Notes: generated from the sequence alone by a model not told the origin. A stretch of 64,000 nt of DNA from Tricholomella constricta (GCA_013368375.1 JAACJP010000016.1:682001-746000); one strand, 5' to 3'. Numbered from the stretch's first letter, positions 12,001 to 24,097 are shown. Numbers and translations: made by a program.

Positions 12001-12669
12001 GCCAGGACTGGGCAGCGTACTGTCGAGATGGGCGTTGACCAGGACCGCATGTTCCTTGCCCTCCGGCGTGCCGTCCGAGATGCGCACCACAATATTCGTG
12101 AGGTCCACATACGTCTTGTACAGCCGCTTGTTCATCATGTCGAACCTGTGCATCATATCATTAGCGCCTCAAAGGACATATCACGCAGGTTAGCACGCAC
12201 CGATGGCTCCCACTGCCCTCCTGGCGCCATACCTCGCACTCGAGCTTACGGCCCGTTGCTACCACCGCAGCCTCGCAGTTCCGCTGCACCGCCTTCGCCT
12301 GCCGCACCATCCACTCGTCTGCCAATGCATGCTCCCACGTCCCCACTGTCCGGTAACCAATGTCCTCCGAAAGGTGCTTCGCAAATCCGAGAATCCGTGC
12401 TTCGGAAATCTGCGGCAAGTTAGTATGTGGGTCATTCCTGCAACAAATGGAGTTCAGTATCTTTGCTTTATCGCGAGTGGTAGGAGACTCACAGGTCGGT
12501 CAGAGGTGCAGGAAGTGCTGAATTTGCAATTAGACGTCATGAGCCTTATAAGTCAGTTCTATTATTGACACGCACCATAGTGTTGCTTCAGTGCGAGATA
12601 CGGGGCGCCTATAAGGATTGGACTGAGAATGAGAAGAGAGCGTATGGGGCCCCAGCGAGAGGGCGACAT
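9084..12669 (-). CDS. ER/vacuolar membrane M28 metallopeptidase (ERMP1/Pff1-like)
   Basis: Membrane-anchored zinc peptidase of family M28. The start ATG at 12667-12669 gives MSPSRWGPIRSLLIL with a signal-anchor helix, and small exons then splice in frame. Metal and catalytic residues are visible: VLVNAHLDSTLPSPGAADDA (His, Asp, bridging Asp), FNHAEES (Glu-Glu, recovered by removing the intron near 11.87 kb), INLEAAGTTG, and YLYHMRKD with the last His ligand. The large exon 10.3-11.1 kb encodes a multi-pass membrane region beginning MAENTLALLRYL. Later exons give a lumenal C-terminal domain (VNDVKDLNAGTRSLTLQ, HVLKWNLDDNPPEE) ending AGVVTV. No lesion seen. A truncated copy of its 3' end lies at 3124-3538. 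Probable role is ER/vacuolar protein processing, by family. Neighbour NOP8 lies 267 bp upstream on the same strand. Confidence 0.88.
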
Positions 12670-12936
12670 GGTGGTAGAGCGCAAGTACTGTAAATAATAC
12701 AGCACCCGCGTTCAAAGCGCAGCTTGAGCTTAAAAATGGCTATTCTGGGAAAAAAATAATTTTTGAACAGGCTTGGCGATCTGGGGTAAGGCTACCAGAA
12801 AAAAAATTGTTTTGGAAATTTGTTTCGATCGTATACCGCCTATTCAGTTAACGTTGTAAAGGCATGGAATTGTATTTATGCCCTCGCATGCCGATATGAT
12901 GAAATGTTGCATTGAAGGAAGGTAAACAGACAAGCT
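12670..12936. other. Spacer with A/T runs
   Basis: A 267-bp interval between the 3' end of the NOP8-like gene and the metallopeptidase start. It should hold the terminator of the first and the promoter of the second. It contains several A-runs but no motif I can assign. Confidence 0.4.
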
Positions 12937-14743
12937 TCACTCGCCCTCGCCCTCTCCACCTCTCCTCCTTCTCTGCACCTTCCCCGCCTCCCTACATCTC
13001 CTCTTCCACTCCCGTGTTAGCTCCACCTTGCTCTCTTCCCACCGTTTCCGAATATCCTCCTCCGTCCCAGTCCGATAGAATCCAACGTTGGGATCACGCC
13101 AGTGCCATTTGTTCTCCCGAGCGACATCGAAGACATCTTTCGGACGCGCCCCAAGCCCAGATGATGGGCCCAAGGGAAAGAAGAGAGGGAGCTTGGAGTT
13201 AAGTTGTGGAGCGGCGTAGGAAGGGGTCGCGGTGCTCGAGAGGGAAAAGAAAGGCGTGTGCGTAGCGGGCTGGGCAGAGGCTTCGACTTCGGTGGTGGCG
13301 AACGGGACGTCGTCGTCAAGCTCGAGATCGAGGTCGAGGTGGTCCATGAGGGAGAAGCCAGCTGTGTAAGAAGATTTAAAATAAGTTAGGACGTTCATGC
13401 AGTAGAGATATATAAACAATATACATGCCTTCTTCTTCGCGGGGGGCGAACAGGTCTTTTAGTTTCGTGGCTTGCTGCTGTTGTTCAGTCGGTGCAGGCT
13501 GTGGTGTCACCGATACCTCCATGGCACGTTCAACTTCCTCCGCGTCTTCCTCATCTTCGCCATCCGATTGTTCAGGTGCAACATCAACTTTCATGGGTAC
13601 GACCTCGAAGTCACCATCATCGTCCTCGTCCAGCACCATACGATGCCGTTTCGCAATCTCGGCCTCGTCGACATCAGACCCGACGCTCTCCCTGCCGATC
13701 CAGTCCGTGTCGTCTTTGTTGCCAAAGAGGGATGCGAGAAGGTTCAGGGAGGTGGTCTTCTCGACTGCAATGTCGATATTGCCGGCTGGCAGGTATTGCG
13801 GTGGTGGAATATTGGTTTTCGTTGACAAAGATGGTGCAGGTATCGATGGAACGCTCTTTGGTGAAGGCGGAGCTTCTTCGAGGGCAGGAGTTGGCTCTTC
13901 CACCTCATCCTCCCCGCTTTCGCTCTCGCTTTCCTCGCTCACCAGCGCCATCTCCACCTCTGGCACCGGTTCCTCATCCCGTCTCGTCCCCAGCACCTCC
14001 ATCTCCAGAAACATGCCCTTCAGATGCACACTCCCATACCGCGTCACATCAATTGTCCTCCTCCTTGCCCTCACATCCGGCTCCTTGACCCTCTTCTTCT
14101 TCTTCTCCGTCTTCTTCCCATCCTTCTCCTTCACAACGCGCTTTTCTTTCTCAGTCGGGGGCGGCAGCGGCCGTTCAGGACGCATCCGAACGCGCCGCAC
14201 AACTCGCCCAAGTGGGGTCACCGTCCACCCCCCACGTCCCGCAACGTTCTCGGGTGTCACGAGCGACATGTCGGCTGCCTCCGCTCCCGCACACCGTTTC
14301 CGCCTCTTTTTGGGTGGCTCCGAGGCTGTGGCTTCGCGCTCTGCAGCAAGTCTACGTTCATTATTTTTGTATTAGACTAGAATCACCACAGGACGATCGG
14401 AGGTGCGCACCGTGCTGCAAAATCGGGCTTGGCCTCACCAATCCGGAGTTTCGCACCTTTCCACGTTGAGCCGCTCAGAAGATTGAGACCTATTCAAGTA
14501 GTCGTCTTTCAAGAAACAGACAATTAGAGATTATTAGGTGGACGTACATCTAGCCAGCTTTCCGATCGTAGTTTCGAGCGTCACATAACCAAATTTTCGT
14601 GGTTGGCCGACACCGTCCTGTAGGCCGAATCCATCGACAGCTTTTACCGTGCCAAACGTCGAAAGTCGTTTGGAAAGATCGCTCGCTGTGAGCGCTGGCG
14701 TCAATCCCGAGATGTGCAGCCTTTTCGTGATGATCTCGTCCAT
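12937..14743 (-). CDS. NOP8: Nucleolar RRM protein, NOP8/NOL8-like
   Basis: Predicted 60S ribosome-biogenesis factor. The first exon (ATG at 14741-14743) is an RRM: KRLHISGLTPALTASDL (RNP2 region) and RKFGYVTLE (RNP1 region). Exon 2 (about 14411-14488) completes it with GSTWKGAKLRIGEAKPDFAA. The long third exon has GWTVTPLGRVVRRVRMRPER, a basic KEKDGKKTEKKKKRVKE stretch and acidic low-complexity sequence. The last exon contains the family tail: KWHWRDPNVGFYRTGTEEDI, then KRWEESKVELTREWKRR, ending RRRRGGEGEGE. Architecture (N-terminal RRM, acidic middle, conserved W/K-rich tail) matches Nop8-type proteins. It shares a 136-bp divergent promoter with the nucleoporin gene. Confidence 0.8.
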
Positions 14744-14879
14744 GCTGGTGGGGGCTTGGCGCAGAAGAATATTTTTGGCTCACAGTGTGGAGTTGTTTAT
14801 TCTCCACGGCGACGTCCCCAGGACCAAACCCTCGTAACTCGTCAACGTTCTCCTGCTTGTTGTTTTTGTTCTTGCCACC
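14744..14879. promoter_or_regulatory. Compact divergent promoter NOP8 / NUP53
   Basis: Only 136 bp separate the two start codons. No canonical TATA string is apparent, in keeping with housekeeping expression. Shared control of nucleolar and nuclear-pore genes is inference from spacing. Confidence 0.5.
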
Positions 14880-16318
14880 ATGATGCACAACTCGCCATTC
14901 ACAGTGGCCGGCATGTCCACGTCTACTAGCACCCATCACCACTCCCCGAGTTTCAACACTTGGGGGAGCACAACCACGAGTGGACAGCTGTCGTCCAGCT
15001 TCACCGATACCCTATCCCAGTCCAGGAGCCACTATCAACCAGGATATCTCATGGTAAGACGCGTTTTTTTTAGACTTGATAAATATTTTCTAACAGGAAA
15101 CTCATGCAGTCATCACAAAGTAACGTAAGGACCGTTCTGTGGGGATCCAGAAGCACGTTTACGAAAATTACTTGACTTTAGAACGCGCCGCAGGGAAATC
15201 AGCGAATAGACGAGGTGCCCATCGTCCAGACGAAGGCGAAGATGAATCAGATTCTTACTCGGGGCTCAACTTCCGATTTCGGGATGGACTCCATGTTTGA
15301 GAGCACGAGGTGCGTTTGTCCTCATGCCACACCCAAGCCACGCTTGACACTGCGACGCCTCTCCAGGCAGCGGCAAAAGCTCATAGATGAGGATGCGCCA
15401 CCGACTAATTCTGTTAACGATATCCCTAATGAGGTAAACCACACCCCGAGCCCACATTATCAACCCCGAGTGCGTCTCCATCTCGTCTCGCCAGCCACAA
15501 CAGACTAACAAAGCAGCGCGCCTGAACCCTTCTTCTTTGCCCTTCCAGAACTCCTCCATACAAGACCTCCCATCTTTCGCACGGCGCGCACCTCGTCCCG
15601 CTCCTTCCACTCCCCAACCCGGCCAGCAGCAGCCGCTCTACATCGTCGTTTTCGGATACCCGGCCGACAAGTACAGCTTGACTGTGGAATACTTCCAATC
15701 CCTCGGCGCTGCCACCGACCCGGACCCACACCTCGAGATCCAGAACTGCTTCCGCATAGGCTTCACTGACCCCGGCGATGCACTGCGCGCGGTACGCAAG
15801 AACGGGGAGGTACTGGGCGGATCTTGGATGGTTGGCACAAAATGGGCGGTGGGTCCAGCGTGATACAAACGTTTTAACAATAATCGTAACTGATCTATGT
15901 ATTTTCTTAAATCATACAGGACCCAGCACACGCGGAAGCCCTGCTCGGGCAATCCACCGCCCCTTCCCACCCCGTTCCCGACTCCACGAGCAGCGGCAGC
16001 AATGCCATGTCCATCGACGAACCCACCTCCCCACCCTCCTCATCCTCACCACAGAAGGGCGCTGCCGCTGCGGCGGCGGCGGCGTCATACAAGTACGGCA
16101 CCCCGCTCAAGCTCGTCCCGTCCAGTGCTGCTTTCCGTAAGCACGATGCGACACCCCAGCAGCCGCAGCCGCAACGTGGATGGGGCCCGATGATGCCGGT
16201 GCCTGCTGCACAACAGCAGCAGCAACCGATGCAGCAGCAGATGCAACCACCGCCGTCGGCGGGGTCTCCGAGTAAGGGTATGTTGGGGCAGGTATCTGAT
16301 TTGATCTTCGGGTGGTAG
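14880..16318 (+). CDS. NUP53: Nucleoporin NUP53/NUP35
   Basis: Nuclear-pore inner-ring nucleoporin. Exon 1 starts MMHNSPFTVAGMSTST and has the family string DTLSQSRSHYQPGYLM. A tiny exon SSQSN follows, then EVPIVQTKAKMNQILTRGST. The central MPPN-type RRM-like domain is in PLYIVVFGYPADKYSLTVEY and NCFRIGFTDPGDALRAV. After an intron near 15.86-15.92 kb come a Ser/Pro-rich region, an eight-to-nine Ala run (about 16060-16085), Gln-rich segments and the C-terminus MLGQVSDLIFGW. That end matches the amphipathic membrane-binding tail of Nup53 proteins and stops at 16318. Five or six introns by my splice reading; no lesion. MMHNSP could also start at the second Met. Confidence 0.85.
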
Positions 16319-19300
16319 AATGGATTTGTTGTTGCTATGACAATTTTGCATTTTGCTTGTGGGTGTGCTGTCGGGCGTGTTGTGTTTATTTTTTTTCGCT
16401 GTCGGGGTGCGGTTCGTGGATGCCTCCGACAAGATAATCATTGACTTATTGTGACGACCATCAAAGCCTATTTTACTGACAGGGAGGTATGTAAGCTGTG
16501 TACATAGGTATGTTGCCATCGCAAACGAAGCTTGAATGATATAGAACGCCGGTCGTGCGACTTCCTTTTGTATATCATAATTAATGTAAGCGCGACCACG
16601 GCTCGCTTCGAGGCGATTTCGTCGGCGACCCCCTGAGTTTCTAGATCGTAAGGCGCTTTGTGCTTCGAGACTTTGAGTGTCAGTGCTAGTGTTGGTGTTA
16701 CCTTTTGCTTGCCCCACGTGCGAATGATCACAGATCAGCGCTCCGAGCCAGCTCCTGCCGAATACGACGTGCCACGAGCATCAGCTGGTCCTAGAAGCCT
16801 GCCTATCATCATCATGCTCGTGAGTCTCATTTAAATTTGGTCAAGACGAAACCCACGAAATTCAAGGGCTTCATATATGATGACGCTTAACTTTGAAGTA
16901 TGTATGTATATCAATAATTTAGCCCTCCACGCCACACCACATTACATTTTAGGATCTGGCGTAACCCACGGCCAATATAATATGGCAACAAACCCTGGCC
17001 CCGGGGAAACTCGTCGGCCTATCGCTGCGCAGTGAATGAGTAGATTTTTCAATGGTATGTAAATCTAAGTCCATATGTCCTCTTTTTTTTTCGATAATCC
17101 AAGCCCAAAAATTATTGGAGCTGTTTACGACAGCAGCGATCAATTTCAAGAGATCTACTTGGAAGGAGCGACTGCGCGACGGCGTAGTTACACGTCGCGC
17201 ACTGGAAGGCAAAGTGCTACTATTAGTACCGCTTCAGGAATGGCGATTCCGTCGGTGCGCAACCTCGAGCGCCAGCCGCCTGTAAGCAATCGTAGATCTG
17301 GCGGATCCTAGGAAAGGAAAGTAACTTTGACATTAAAACATACCCACGATTGCCCCGTTGAAGGTTAGGTTCATTGAGTTTTACGAGAGTTACATAAAAT
17401 TTTGGTTGCCAGTCTGCGATGCCTGGGCCCTGTCAAAGGATCCTCGCGCGTTGAGAGTCTTGAGTCTTACGATAAATGTGAGATCAAAGATTCCAAGAGA
17501 CGGGGACTTGAAGTAGTCGCTCCGCCGTGCGACTTCCTTTGTACTTATATATGATCACGGCTTAACGCTTCGAAGCGATTTCGTCGGCGACCCTCTGAAC
17601 CCTTGGTTTCTAGATCGCAAGGCGCGCTTTTGTGGAACATCAGTGTACACTGTGTGCAGTGTTATCACCTGCTTGCCTACATGATCGCTGGATGCCTATC
17701 ATACTCGCGAGTCTCGCTTCAATTGGGTCGGCATGAAACCCACGAAAGTTAACGGCGTTGTATGACGCATTACTTCGAGGTAGGTCCAGGGTAAGCACAC
17801 CACGCCACATCGCGCAATCCAGAGCCCAGACACCATGGGCCTAAGCATATTCATCGGCCTGGCGCTGCGCAGCGAATGAATCGATGTTTTAAACAGTATG
17901 TAGGCCCGGTCCATCCGTCCTTGTGTCCTTTCTTTCCCGATATCTGAACGAGCGAGCTGAAAATTACCTGAGCTGTACGGAATGGGACGCCACAGGAAAA
18001 AAGAGGAAGCGGAATAAGCCAACCCCGGGCGGGTAAGCCGATACGATCTGAATGCAGTGGCTCATCCAGTCTGAATCAGCTCGGCCTTGGCCTAGTTGAA
18101 CGTCGGCCACTGGAACGCCATGGCTTCCTACTACCGATTCCGTCGCTGCGCAACCTCCAGCGTAGCTTACCGTAGTAGGTGTTCCATAAGCAACCATAGA
18201 TCTGAAAAGAAACTTAACATGAAAACATACCCACGATTGCCGCGAAGGTTTAGGTTCTTCTTCTTCAAGTTTTACGAGAGTTACATAAATTTTGATTGCC
18301 AGTCTGCGATGGCTGGCCGGGAGCCCCCCTTGAAGCCTGTCAAAGGATCTTCGCGCATTGAGCGTCTTCGGGCGACACTTTGACGACAAATCTAAGATCA
18401 AAGGTTTTTAAGACACGGGGACTTGAAGTACTTAGTCGCTCCTCCTATTGGAACTGGCGCTCCAACACTGACGCAGGTGTCGAAAGCAAAGGGCCAAAGG
18501 CTTGAAGTAACCGGCCCGGTAACCTAGTTGATTAGATCATCCGAAATACCCGTCGCAATGGCAGAACCTCTTGTTCCTCAAGGCCTCACGTTCTGCGCAA
18601 TAGCAAGCTACTGGCGGCCCAGGTTCCTCGGTACGGAAGCTAAGGATGTAAGCCTATACCTGAACTACTCACTTTACCTCTAGGCATCCAGAAAGCTCGA
18701 GAATCAAGATCACCACCGATGATTCCTGATGTCGACAAAGTATCGGGATTCTGCGGTTCTTTCGTTCGACAGTATCTCTCTACCTGAAAGAAGAATCGAA
18801 GTTCTTTTTAATCGAGATATGGCACCAGAAAATCAAGAAAATACTGGCAATGGATCCATGTTACACCAAACTCTCCGTACCGTCAAAGGGCACACGATTG
18901 CCTGGTAAAACTTTCAACGACCTCGAGGCTACTGGGATCTATATCGCACTGAATTTTCCCGATTTATTTATCGCGCTTCTCCTCTACCAGGCATTTCCGC
19001 GTGCCTCGCCACTGTGGAGGTGTTTTGATGCCGATGTAGGCCCTCCCCTGCCGCCCTTCGTGACCGAGTGATCAGTTGACACTGCACCTAAGATTACGCT
19101 TCTCTGTGGACATCATGGGCGCGACCGAATCGTGGGACTTCCAATCGGGCCCTGCTTATCTGGCGCATACTTAGTAACACGACCACTTCTGGTCCTCTCA
19201 CAGTTCCTGCATGTCAAGGATTCTCGCTTGGATACCCTCGCGATCCATCCTGGTTGTCCGGTCTAACCGTGTCTTTTTTCCAACGACCATTTGGCATTCA

Positions 19301-19393
19301 TAATGACGCTTTTCCTAAATTCTGCGTCCGGATCCTGCTCTTTGAGAAATATTTTACTGCTGTCGACGTTTCTCTGTTTGCCTTTCGTCCGAC
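16319..19393. other. 3-kb gene-poor interval with tandem repeat
   Basis: No gene I can support. About 16.53-18.44 kb is two diverged 0.9-kb units (separate entry). 18.44-19.39 kb holds short ORFs (for example 18850-19071) without recognisable domains, conserved splice partners or copies elsewhere in the window. The distal part must contain the monooxygenase promoter. Confidence 0.45.
16535..18440. repeat. Diverged 0.9-kb tandem duplication
   Basis: Unit A (about 16535-17515) and unit B (about 17516-18440) share, in order: a gtgcgacttcctttgta-like block; cgatttcgtcggcgacc; gaaacccacgaaa; a gcgctgcgcag block; aaaacatacccacgattgcc; tttacgagagttacataaa; and gacggggacttgaagta (acggggacttgaagta in B). 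Indels are common. A small plus ORF in unit A (17075-17311) has no intact counterpart in unit B. Confidence 0.7.
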
Positions 19394-21287
19394 ATGCACT
19401 CTGGCATCAGGTTTCGAGTCGTTATATGGTGAGGGCTCATTGACAGCGTTTTTCGACGGGTGATTGACCACCATGATGCAGCGGGGCTGGCATTGGGGGT
19501 TTGACTGCGGCAGGTACTTGGCTTTCCGGTCTCTCTGCATGCGATGCGTACTGACCTTCTTGGACACTACATCAGTTGCTTTATCAGCATATCCAGATAT
19601 CGATGTCGAGGTTTATGAAGGTGCAAGTGAGCTCGCCGAGGTCGGTGCTGGAATCGGCATCTTCCCTCGTGAGCTCGACAGAATAAGATCGCCTTGCATA
19701 TTATTACTCACGCTCTTCAAAGGTCCATGGGAGATCATACAGAGATTGGGTCTAGAAAAAGATCTACTTCAATGTTCTGAGGTCAAACCGCAAGAAGGGC
19801 CAGGTATGCGGAAACATTTGGAACCCATCGCAGTTATAATGACTTGCCGGCTTTCAGTAACTTCCTTCAGGTACCGAAAGAGCGACCAGAATCCAGGTCT
19901 AGAATTCTATACACTTATGACGAATGGCATGTCGCAACCGCCTCATCTGCCTTCTTCCAGACGCTTATCTTTACCTGTCCACAGGGAATTTGATGTTGTT
20001 TCATCGCGCCGATTTCCAACGGGCGCTTCTTCGAAGGCTACCCAAGTCGTGTCAAACCCATTGCTCGAAACGCCTCCGTTCCTATACCCAGCGACTTCCA
20101 GGGTCGATTGAGCTTCTCTTCGAAGACGGATCAACGACCACCTGCGATGTGCTCATTGGCGCAGATGGACTAAAATCCGCGGTGCGAAGAAGTTTTATGA
20201 ACGAGAAGGTCACTCGGGCACGTTCAGAGGGAAGGCACGCCGAGGTGGCTGATTTCAATGCCTCGGTTGATCCAGTGTGGTGTGGCACCAATGCCTATCG
20301 TGCTCTAATACCTGCCGAGAGGCTGAAATCGCACGCCCCTGATCATCCAATCTTCTCAAGGCCGACACAGGTATGTTGATCGCCCTTCATTTATTTCTCG
20401 CCACTAAGCGCTGACATGGCGAGCTTCTTGTACCAAGTACCTGGGGAAAAACGGCGTAGGCCAGCCTACTACCGTAAACTCGTTGCCCCACTGATCGTAT
20501 CGTTTTAGTACATAATAGCCTACCCTATAAGTCACGGAAAAATGATCAACTTCGTCGCGTTCACCGCACGGCCTGAGCTTGAAGGCGCGCCGTTCGACGG
20601 ACCCTGGGTCTTTAGCACCGACTGTGCCGAATTTGCTGGCTTATTCTCTCACTGGGAGCCTGAAGCTCAGGACCTTATAGCGGCGAGTGGCTCGTACCTT
20701 TCTTCCCATTGTTTCATTGATCGCTCTACATCAGAGCGTGGACGATCCCCTTGGGTGGGCGGTCCATACCGTAAAGCCCCTCAACTCGTTTATCTCGGGC
20801 TGCGTAGCCCTAATAGGCGACGCGGTGGGTGTTCAGCAAGATCTTTCACTCTCCGCTCACGCTTTATGATTAGGCACACGCTATGGCGCCGCATCAAGGA
20901 TCAGGCGCAGGTCAAGCTGTCGAGGTAGATATCCACATCATTGCCCTTTGTTGAAAAATCAATTGATAGAACATACAGGATGCTTACGTTCTCGCAACCC
21001 TCCTCGGCCATCCTTCCACCACGCGGGAGACATTGCATCGTGCGCTTCATATTTTTGATGTCGTCCGCCGTCCCAAAGCGCTCGAAGTGGCTGAAAAGTC
21101 TCGACGTAATGGCCAACTGTTCATGCTGCAAGACCAAAGCTTCGAAGCTCTGTCGAAGAAAGCAATTCAGGATACACTGAGCGCTCTCAGTGAGGAGTTT
21201 ACGAAAACCTGGGAGTGGGCGTGGACGACGTCTATCGATGAAGATCTACAAGAAGCCCTACGGCTACTGCAATTGGTACATGCATGA
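19394..21287 (+). CDS. FAD-dependent monooxygenase (salicylate hydroxylase-like)
   Basis: Group A flavoprotein monooxygenase. The FAD-binding motif spans two introns: a short first exon (ATG 19394, MHSGIRFRVVI) joins to CGAGIGGLTAAV, then ALSAYPDIDVEVYEGASELA. Splicing out 19429-19481 and the next intron restores this GxGxxG reading; without it the motif is broken, which decides the start. Later exons give HRADFQRALLRRLPKSC, LIGADGLKSAVRRSF (DG motif) and GDAAHAMAPHQGSGAGQAVE (GD motif, again restored by an intron near 20.83-20.87 kb). The C-terminus ends LLQLVHA, TGA 21285-21287. It probably hydroxylates a phenolic or aromatic acid; the substrate cannot be told. One donor near 20.68 kb is unclear, but no definite lesion. 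Confidence 0.82.
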
Positions 21288-21573
21288 TATCTGAGTACTT
21301 AGCTTCAGGTGGTTCATCCCGTCACCGTATTTATGATATATACTCGGATCCCTAGATATCAATAATGTATGATAGTCACCTCTACTCCAGTACTCATAAC
21401 TGCGGGAGTCTCTCGAAAAGCAATCGTGCTTCATTGCTGATTGAACGACGCGAACGATCTTATCTTATCTACTACTTTGCCACGCGAGTTGATGAATCGA
21501 CTTTTTCGGATCGCTCTCACAGGCCTCACCATCCAACACTTACACAGCTGCCCATTTTACTTCTACACATCAG

Positions 21574-22720
21574 ATGGGTAAACGTCGAGGAGGCCTGAGT
21601 GGACTATCGCAGTTTGTACTTGACGCCTTCAAGCAGAATCCTGCAGCTGCTCCGGATGATGAAAAACTGTCATTGAAGGTCGAGGACTTCGAAGGTCGGC
21701 GTGCGAAACGACAGAAAGTGGCCCCTACTGAGCAGGACGGCGAGGAGGGACGAGTAGGACAGTGGGTAGAAAAATACGATGCGACTGGTCTGGTACCTTA
21801 CTACACGCATGCCTCACAAGTGCCAGAACATCTCAAGAAATGTGCGTGCCGAATTCTTCATCACAATTTTACACCTTGGTGACCAGTCATTGTCCTTCAG
21901 ACTTTTCTCAAAGGAATCGGTATTTTTCACTCTACTCGACGCATCCTGGATGTCTGTTGGATGAGGAAGGCTGGTTCAGCGTCACGCCTGAGCGTGTCGC
22001 AGATCAGATTGCAGAACGGTGTCGATGTGATACCATCTTGGACGCGTTTTGTGGTGTTGGCGGGAATGCGATTGCTTTTGCGAAAACATGTCAAAGAGGT
22101 GCGGGGTCTCCTAGCTTATCGAGGCAGAAAACTTGAAAAAGATCTGCTTCCTTGAAGTCATCGCCCTCGACACGTCGCCTACTCGACTTGCGCTCGCCCG
22201 ACACAACGCTCAGATATACGGCGTGGCGGATCGAATAGAGTTCATTCTGTCCGACTACCTCTCTTTTGCCAGGGCATACCTTGCGCTCCCACCTACACAG
22301 TCCGCTCGCCGCATCGACGTCGTCTTTCTCAGTCCGCCGTGGGGTGGGCCCTCGTATCTGTCAGGCACACCACCTTCCCCCACAAATATACCGAACGCAT
22401 CAGTCGAGCAGGAGACGCATGTCGAAGGACATCCTTTATTCTCTCTCGCTTCCATCCAGCCGATCCATGGCGCCGAGCTATTCACGTTAACAAGGCAAAT
22501 TACGCCCAACGTGGCTTATTTCCTCCCAAGAAACACACGTTTGGATGAGATCAGTGACTTGCTGGAGAGCGAGGTTGGGCTTTACGGCGGCGGGGGTAGT
22601 AAAGCTGGGAATAACGAGCCGGAACATGTCGAGGTCGAGGAGGAATGGATGGGGTCAAAGCTCAAAGCCCTTACATGTTATTTTGGTGGTCTGGTCGCGG
22701 GGCAGGAGGCTCTATTTTAA
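21574..22720 (+). CDS. TGS1: Trimethylguanosine synthase (snRNA/snoRNA cap hypermethylase)
   Basis: SAM-dependent methyltransferase that converts the m7G cap of sn/snoRNAs to m2,2,7G. Start MGKRRGGLSGLSQFVLDAF. N-terminal region with KYDATGLVPYYTHASQVP; after an intron at about 21842-21907 comes YSTHPGCLLDEEGWFSVTPE. SAM motif I is DTILDAFCGVGGNAIAFA. A second intron (about 22099-22152) leads to VIALDTSPTRLALARHNA (motif II). The catalytic motif is VVFLSPPWGGPSYL, with the SPPWGGP signature that stacks on the guanine. It ends LVAGQEALF at 22720. Length (about 310 residues) fits the fungal catalytic core. Intact. Confidence 0.9.
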
Positions 22721-23112
22721 GCAAAATTCGACTCTTGAAGTTGACCCATCTTCCTGTGATGCTGAAGGTCCACTCGGAGAGAAACTATATTGACCGCCGA
22801 GTGAAGGTAAGATTACCGCGACCTTAAATTGATATCCTGATGACCACCTTGCATGCGTTTAGGGTGAGTCGTGCGGCGTCCCATTTCATTCCTCGCTGTG
22901 TCACTGCGAGACGACCAAGGAATAGCCAACGACGATGATGATTGCCTTTCATGTCCGCAGTCAAGCCGGATGCGCTATAAACAAGGGTAGGGCAACTTCC
23001 TCTACGATTATGGGACACTGAAGCAGTTGAAACGTAATGCATCAAGACCATCCGCTCTACATATTTCGATTTTCGCCAACCACACAGTCCAAATTGCGAT
23101 TTTCAGTCAGAA
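22721..23112. other. Spacer downstream of TGS1
   Basis: About 390 bp between convergent 3' ends. An intron-like stretch (gtaagatt ... gtttag, about 22807-22861) follows a short open region, so a TGS1 3' UTR intron is possible. Nothing else recognised. Confidence 0.35.
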
Positions 23113-23510
23113 CTAGAGCGCATGTACATCCCAGTGGACGGGTGGAATCGTGCCATCAAGCTTCCACAATCGGAATTCGCGCTCACCGATCGTAGCGAGA
23201 TCTCGTAGTATATTTGGATCTTTTCTAGCCCTCTTGTAGCCAGCTTCCTGATTCGATGCTTTGTTCTCGGCGACACTACGACTCTCCTTGTTCTTGTATT
23301 CCCTCCATATTCCCTTCTGCTACGATGAAGAGGTAAGCTCTGGCGTACAATCTTCAACAGGCCTGTCACAAGCCGACTTCTTGACGGGAAGACAGCTCCC
23401 TGCACTATATAAGTCCGTTTGTTTGTAAAGTGGCGCATCACATAGAAGTCACCGAGATCCTTTGGCCCAACGACACGACCTCTCGTTCCTTTCTCATTTC
23501 GTCCAGTCAT
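23113..23510 (-). CDS. Small spliced gene, unknown function
   Basis: Two exons joined by an 80-90 bp intron (about 23322-23408). Exon 1 reads from MTGRNEKGTRGRVVGPKDLG through FYVMRHFTNKRTYI. Exon 2 reads KGIWREYKNKESRSVAENKA, then GYKRARKDPNILRDLATIGE and WKLDGTIPPVHWDVHAL with TAG at 23113-23115. Charge pattern, frame continuity across a canonical gt..ag intron and balanced composition support coding. I do not recognise the family. The start may lie in a further upstream exon, since an acceptor-like ccatgcag precedes the first Met. Convergent with TGS1. Confidence 0.5.
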
Positions 23511-23810
23511 CTGTCTGCATGGATAAGACGTGCCTCTACTCCGTTCCTACGCTAGTAGGTAGGATTCAAAAGATGTGGGCGGAACTGGCGATGCTGATGA
23601 ACTGTAAATACTACCTCTCGAGTCACGGCTTGGCTGACGGAGGGCGCCTGAAACGTAGAATTATTGAAAGCTTGAGCGGAATAAAAAGAGGCACTCCCAG
23701 GTAAAACCCAGGACAACCATATCAACCAGGACCGAAGCGCTCCGGAATTCGCATTACCTGTGGGCTTCAGATCTCAAAGTCCGTTCTCATAAGACGCTTT
23801 CAAGCTGGAC
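23511..23810. other. Spacer before the segmental repeat
   Basis: 300 bp with no supported gene. It may contain the promoter and any 5' exon of the small minus-strand gene. Confidence 0.35.
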
Positions 23811-23918
23811 AATTATCTCAGCTCACCGGGAATACCTTGCGTGTTAAGAGGGTGGCCGAGGTGTGATTCCCTTTCACGTTTCCGTTGCATTTTGTTTTTC
23901 AGGATCTACTCTGCAGAC

Positions 23919-23925
23919 ATACGAA
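23919..23925. repeat. MULE target-site duplication, left copy
   Basis: The string atacgaa precedes GGGGCA. It is repeated directly after TGCCCC at 30813-30819. The match extends to 11 bp if terminal element bases are counted. Confidence 0.75.
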
Positions 23926-23940
23926 GGGGCAAACAGAAAA

Positions 23941-24097
23941 AGCCGTGGCGCTGCCGTGCACGGCCGTGTATGACCTTGCAGTGCCGTGCATTTTGTGCCG
24001 TGGCAGTACATGTGCCGTGTATGTACCGTGTATGTGCCGTGCATGTGCCGTGCATGTACCGTGAACGAGGTACTGCGTTCAGTGCAGTGCCGTGTTG
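23941..24097 (+). repeat. Left subterminal GCCGTG array
   Basis: At least ten copies of a degenerate tgccgtgca / taccgtg(t/c)atg motif in 160 bp, close to the left terminus. Subterminal arrays of this kind are usual transposase-binding sites; that role is inference here. Confidence 0.7.

Noticed and set aside
13425..14375. 316-residue Ser-rich plus-strand ORF
   Set aside because: Antisense of the acidic and basic low-complexity region of the NOP8-like gene; such repeats open several frames.
17075..17311. Small plus ORF (MSSFFFDNPSPKIIGAVYDS)
   Set aside because: Reads plausibly but is not preserved in the second 0.9-kb unit and has no recognised domain; not enough to call a gene.
18850..19071. 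73-residue plus ORF before the monooxygenase
   Set aside because: No domain, no link by splicing to the monooxygenase, whose own first exon is identified at 19394.
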